Shown here in pieces: positions 9,601 through 11,441 of a DNA stretch of 11,441 nucleotides. Positions within the stretch are counted from its first letter, which is position 1; each line of letters starts with the position of its first letter. The position numbers and the translations under genes are program-made. Under the pieces are notes generated by a model. The model was not told where the DNA came from and did no database searches. It saw nothing but the letters and a program-made list of their open reading frames with translations. The stretch covers positions 1 to 11,441 of the forward strand of contig NW_014011736.1 of NCBI RefSeq assembly GCF_000611645.1, given 5' to 3'. The DNA is from Monoraphidium neglectum (lineage: Eukaryota > Chlorophyta > Chlorophyceae > Sphaeropleales > Selenastraceae).

Positions 9601-10648
9601 GGCGGCGCCTCCGCCTCTGAGCCCTGGTCGTCGCTGTCGCCGCTGGCAGACAGCGACGCAGCCGGCCGCTGCGCGGAGCCCTTTGCCTCTGCCACCGGCC
9701 GCTGCTGCGCGGCCGCCGCCGCCGCCGCCGGCTGCAGCCGCTCGAGCAGCGACCCGCGGCGCCCGCTCGCCGGCGGCGCGGCGCCTTCCTTGCTTCCAGC
9801 CGCCGCCTCCGCCTCCTTGCCCTTCTTGGCTGCGCCCGCATCCGCATCCTTTGCTTTCTTCGCGCCGCCCGAGGGCTGCTTTGCCGCCGGCTTGGGGCTG
9901 GGGCCAGGGCCGAAGAGCTCGGCCCTCAACTCGTCCTCTGTCTTCTCAGCCGCCTTGCCGCCCGCCCGGCTGCCGCTGGCGCCCCCGCTGCTGGCCCGCG
10001 ACAGCGCGGCCGGCTTGGCCTTGGACGAGCCGCTGCTGCCGCCGCCGCCGACGCTGAACAGGGCGCTGCGAGCCTCGTCCTCCGACAGCGCCGCCGGCGC
10101 GGCCGCTGACGCCCCCGCCCCCTTGCCTCCGCCGCCGCCGCCAACGCCGCCGCCTCCGCGTGGCCCCTGCTCGCGCTCCCGCTGCCGCTCCTGCGCGACC
10201 GCAAGCGCGTCGCGCAGCGACGCGCGCGACGCCGAGACCGGCTCCTCTTTCTTCCCGGCACGGCCGCCGCCGTCGGAGCCGCTGGACTCGCCGTCTGAGT
10301 CGGCCGAGCTGCGGCGCGCGATGCCGCTGCGCGCCGCGGCGACGGCGGCGCTCAGCTTTCCGGCCAGGAGCGCCTTGGCGTCCCGCAGCAGCGGCTTGAG
10401 CTCGCCCTCGTATTTTTCTTCCTTGCGCTCCGGCCGCTCCCGCGCCGCCGCCCCTGCCGCCGCCATGCCCGCCGCGCCGAGCGAGCCCGTGCGGCCCGCG
10501 GCCCTGCCGCCGCTGCTGCCGGAGGCGCCGCGGCCGGCGGCCTTGGCGGGGGGCGAGTACTCCTGGGCAGCGGAGGGCAGTGCGGCCGCCTGTCAGGTCA
10601 TGCATGGAACACATCCCCCTGAAATCGGCAGACACACATACAAACACA

Positions 10649-10699
<51 letters not shown>

Positions 10700-11213
10700 T
10701 GACACATCACCGCTGGCATTTTCACGCATGCGTCCTCTGGACATTGCATATAAAAAGGCCGACAGGTGGCCACCACAACCTCTTGAACCAGGCCCACCTC
10801 CTCGTCCGTCAGTGACATCTCGCTGATGTCATCGTCGTCATCCTTCCGCGACACCTTCCTCGCCGCCGGCCGCGCCGCCGCAGCAGCCGCCGCCGGCGCA
10901 GCCGCTGCGCCCGCGCCCACGCCGCGCCCCGGTGTCGTCGCCGCCGCCGCTTTGAGCGCGAGGCCGCCGCCGCTGCTGCTCACGCCGCGCGACAGGGCGC
11001 CCGCGGCGGACGCCCCGTCGGCCCCGCCCGTGTCCTCCTCCTCCTCTATCTCATTGCTCCTCGCCTTCGCCGCCTGTGCCAGCCTCCCAGGGCGCCGCAC
11101 GGGCGCCGGCGACGCCGCAGCGGCGCCGCCGGGCCGCAGCACCGGGGACGCCGACGCGGCGCGCGATGCCGGCGGGGGCGTGCGTCGGTCCGACAGGGGC
11201 GGCTCGTCAAAGC
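4329..11213 (-). CDS. Large coiled-coil protein, 11 exons seen, 5' partial
   Basis: Gene span; coding exons (minus strand, 5' to 3') are 11213-10798, 10589-9423, 9236-9087, 8854-8351, 8152-7668, 7453-6562, 6224-6072, 5753-5613, 5184-5072, 4822-4714 and 4475-4329. Every intron is GT-AG, the ten junction phases match (eight phase 0, two phase 2), and the final exon ends in TAG. The product is at least 1,424 aa. Residues 1 to about 500 are disordered: acidic, Ser-rich, with Ala and Gly runs. From about 500 to the end it is almost all helical with coiled-coil heptad character, broken by Gly/Pro linkers and a polyQ-polyA tract near residue 1200. No catalytic motif, signal peptide or membrane segment is visible. 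A scaffold or cytoskeletal/centrosomal/golgin-like role is inferred from architecture only. No initiating ATG lies in the first exon seen, so the start is missing. Confidence 0.85.
4478..4489. repeat. G12 homopolymer at a splice acceptor
   Basis: On the gene strand this is C12 running directly into AG| of exon k, so it doubles as the pyrimidine tract of the last intron (4476-4713). Runs of this length are prone to length errors and slippage. Confidence 0.8.
4714..4822 (-). CDS. Exon j: coiled coil
   Basis: 109 bp. One base completes the split Arg codon after ATCCGCAG|; it then reads NAATKGEAALAETLQASSR and ends KRENETLMQ. Donor CAG|GTCAGG at 4713, phase 0. This donor is the only one in the gene with C at position +3. 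Confidence 0.75.
5072..5184 (-). CDS. Exon i: coiled coil
   Basis: 113 bp; enters phase 0 directly after a CA microsatellite ending CACACAG| (5185) and leaves phase 2 at TTCAG|GTGCGC (5071). Reads ELQAAGREEVDALHDELAAA and ends QVAALEGF plus a split Arg codon. The CA repeat stands where a pyrimidine tract is expected. Confidence 0.75.
5186..5234. repeat. GT/CA microsatellite at a splice acceptor
   Basis: An interrupted GT run with a GCGCGC interruption. On the gene strand it is CA repeat ending in CACACAG|, so it forms the 3' end of the intron 5185-5612. Confidence 0.85.
5613..5753 (-). CDS. Exon h: coiled coil
   Basis: 141 bp, 47 codons, phase 0. Acceptor CCGCAG| at 5754, donor AGG|GTGAGG at 5612. 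Reads RLAEEAEDRAALEERVREQ, then GEDMAQEAVAGWEAKYSRLKGR. It holds the only Trp I see in the coiled-coil part. A donor five bases earlier (GCG|GTACAG) is possible but would break the phase with the next exon. Confidence 0.75.
5831..5894. repeat. TG/TA-rich microsatellite in an intron
   Basis: Degenerate TGTGTA/TGTATG repeat inside the intron 5754-6071 of the coiled-coil gene. It includes the inverted pair TTGCACACATGTACGTGTAT. A C10 run lies in the same intron at 6001-6010. Confidence 0.7.
6072..6224 (-). CDS. Exon g: coiled coil
   Basis: 153 bp, 51 codons, phase 0 on both sides. Acceptor CCCCAG| at 6225, donor CAG|GTGGGT at 6071. Reads AILHQGNSDRTAEAEAAASA and continues to ALKARVEQLQSKVGQLEGS, ending EREKSELKQ. 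It is too short to stand out as an open frame by itself and is supported by borders, phase and heptad continuity. Confidence 0.75.
6562..7453 (-). CDS. Exon f: longest coiled-coil exon, with polyQ-polyA
   Basis: 892 bp, opening with one base that completes a Lys codon (CCCCCCAG|G) and leaving in phase 0 at CCG|GTGAGC (6561). About 297 residues of coiled coil (VKLLRSLVDEAGAQQKAP onward) with two flexible breaks, a Gly run near 7215-7230 and an Ala run near 7115-7145. It contains the segment LFFALSEKEKEVEHLQAQL. It ends with a run of 15 Gln, all CAG codons, followed by an Ala-rich tract and GLVPSP. PolyQ next to polyA directly before an exon border is unusual within this protein. Confidence 0.85.
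6628..6672 (-). repeat. (CAG)15 trinucleotide repeat encoding polyQ
   Basis: Fifteen uninterrupted CAG codons on the gene strand (CTG on plus) encode 15 Gln in exon f, followed by Ala-rich GCN codons. An uninterrupted run is expected to be polymorphic in length. Confidence 0.9.
7668..8152 (-). CDS. Exon e: coiled coil with disordered insert
   Basis: 485 bp; enters phase 0 after TTGCAG| and leaves phase 2 at GACAA|GTGAGG (intron starts at 7667). Reads VVALTKQVELLSKTR, then a Gly/Pro/Ala-rich linker containing PTQQQPSTPTARR, then an Ala/Leu/Glu-rich helical block ending LRAGEEAQRGLQDK. The phase 2 exit matches the single G that opens the next exon, which independently supports both borders. 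Confidence 0.8.
8351..8854 (-). CDS. Exon d: coiled coil
   Basis: 504 bp, 168 codons, phase 0 on both sides. Acceptor AATAG| at 8855, preceded by an in-frame TAG that belongs to the intron; donor CAG|GTGAGC at 8350. It encodes a long heptad region with a weak internal repeat (RRQISEQQRQ and ARGQISEQQGQ) and a short Ser/Gly linker (SAASDGGG) in between. Leu, Ala and Val occupy the core positions. Confidence 0.85.
9087..9236 (-). CDS. Exon c: coiled coil
   Basis: 150 bp, 50 codons, phase 0 on both sides. Acceptor CAG| at 9237, so the exon reads AFMSDTARARAQVSS onward; donor GAG|GTGCGG at 9086. It is highly charged and helical (RLREERLASERDEARQQAEE) and continues the heptads that start at the end of the previous exon. 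The internal ATG is not taken as a start because the upstream junction is in phase and keeps the coiled coil unbroken. Confidence 0.8.
9423..10589 (-). CDS. Exon b: long disordered exon
   Basis: 1,167 bp, 389 codons, phase 0 at both ends: acceptor GACAG| at 10591-10590, donor CAG|GTGGGC at 9422. It encodes a low-complexity region of Ala, Gly, Ser and Lys runs, including a Gly tract near 10115-10155 and an Ala tract near 9490-9560. Two similar short motifs stand out: LSEDEARSALFS (10088-10053) and KTEDELRAELFG (9944-9909). The last about 20 residues (AAAQLRAENEKLRAQLAVLR) begin the coiled coil. The opposite strand is also open over most of this exon, an effect of the GC-rich codon pattern. Confidence 0.85.
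10632..10698. repeat. CA/TG microsatellite in an intron
   Basis: An interrupted CA tract followed by about 20 pure CA units (10657-10696), inside the intron 10591-10797. On the gene strand it reads as TG repeat. Confidence 0.9.
10798..11213 (-). CDS. Exon a of the coiled-coil gene (first exon seen)
   Basis: Starts after a GTAG acceptor at 11214, with two bases completing a codon (phase 1 intron upstream), and reads GFDEPPLSDRRTPPP onward. An in-frame TAA lies just upstream at about 11239. About 138 residues: Pro/Ala/Ser-rich low complexity, an acidic patch (EIEEEED), an Ala run, then a basic segment followed by DDDDDISEMSLTDEE, which contains sites of CK2 type (Ser/Thr followed by acids). 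Donor GAG|GTGGGC at 10797, phase 0. A later donor at about 10779 (GAG|GTTGTG) would add six residues without changing frame but fits the local donor pattern less well. There is no ATG, so this is not the first exon. Confidence 0.75.
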
Positions 11214-11441
11214 CTACGTCGGGTGCGCGTGAACTTGATTATCGCTTGCACTGCGCCTCACAATCACAGAAGCAGGCTGCAATCCAGCGGTGCGCTCCAG
11301 CCTGCTGCCACATACCACCCCTCTTGCGCGCGCCGACTGCGGCCCAGGCTCGAGCGCCACCCGTCCCAAGTGCGACAATCGCAAGCCAATTGCGCAACAG
11401 TCGCACGGGGCGTGCGGTGGTTGCTTGCACCAGTCCAACCC
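11214..11441 (-). other. Probable intron 5' of exon a, running off the window
   Basis: On the minus strand this segment ends at the GTAG acceptor of exon a and has an in-frame stop just before it. Its frames lack the strong bias of the exons, and no convincing donor with an ATG-bearing exon was seen. It could instead contain a short first exon or 5' UTR that I cannot resolve. Confidence 0.45.

Noticed and set aside
10632..10750. TATA-like TATAAAAAGG at about 10749 as a promoter
   Set aside because: It lies inside the intron 10591-10797, on the plus strand, antisense to a well supported gene, with no coding-like plus exon after it.
9400..10815. Long open frame on the plus strand (471 codons, Ala/Pro/Ser-rich)
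   Set aside because: It is antisense to exon b and part of its flanking intron and exon a. The GC-rich codon pattern keeps the opposite strand open; its translation is pure low complexity and runs into the CA repeat.

Overview
The window looks like nuclear DNA of a green alga (Chlorophyta). Coding stretches are very GC-rich with G or C at most third codon positions. Genes are split by many GT-AG introns of about 190-430 bp whose donors mostly read GTGAG, GTGGG or GTGCG. Encoded proteins carry Ala, Gly and Gln homopolymers, and introns and flanks hold TG/CA microsatellites. No bacterial operon layout, ribosome binding site, rRNA or tRNA was seen. The genus cannot be set from sequence alone.

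Right part, 4329-11213, minus strand: one large multi-exon gene covers about 60% of the window. I joined eleven exons by requiring GT-AG borders, matching intron phase and an open frame. All ten internal junctions agree in phase and the last exon ends at a TAG. The product is at least 1,424 residues. It has a disordered, acidic and Ala/Gly/Ser-rich N-terminal third, followed by a long chain of coiled-coil blocks to a charged helical C-terminus. It is probably a structural or scaffold protein (cytoskeletal, basal-body/ciliary or Golgi-type are all possible), but I do not recognise the family. Its 5' end lies upstream of the window or in the unresolved last 228 bases.

Middle, 2773-3505, plus strand: a small two-exon gene for an uncharacterised protein of about 226 residues, convergent with the large gene. 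The roughly 820 bp between the two stop codons should hold both 3' UTRs. Just upstream of it is an AT-richer presumed promoter/5' UTR segment with a 12-bp palindrome and a small hairpin.

Left part, 1-2772: mostly without a supportable gene. It contains a 20-bp tandem array of eight short dyads (1561-1720). It also has a stretch near 1905-2070 that looks like coding sequence on the minus strand but switches frame (pseudogene, unresolved exon or chance). The extreme left edge is very GC-rich and could be the tail of a neighbouring gene.

Nothing points to a defence system, CRISPR array, transposase or biosynthetic cluster. The most unusual items are the dyad array and the large coiled-coil gene itself.
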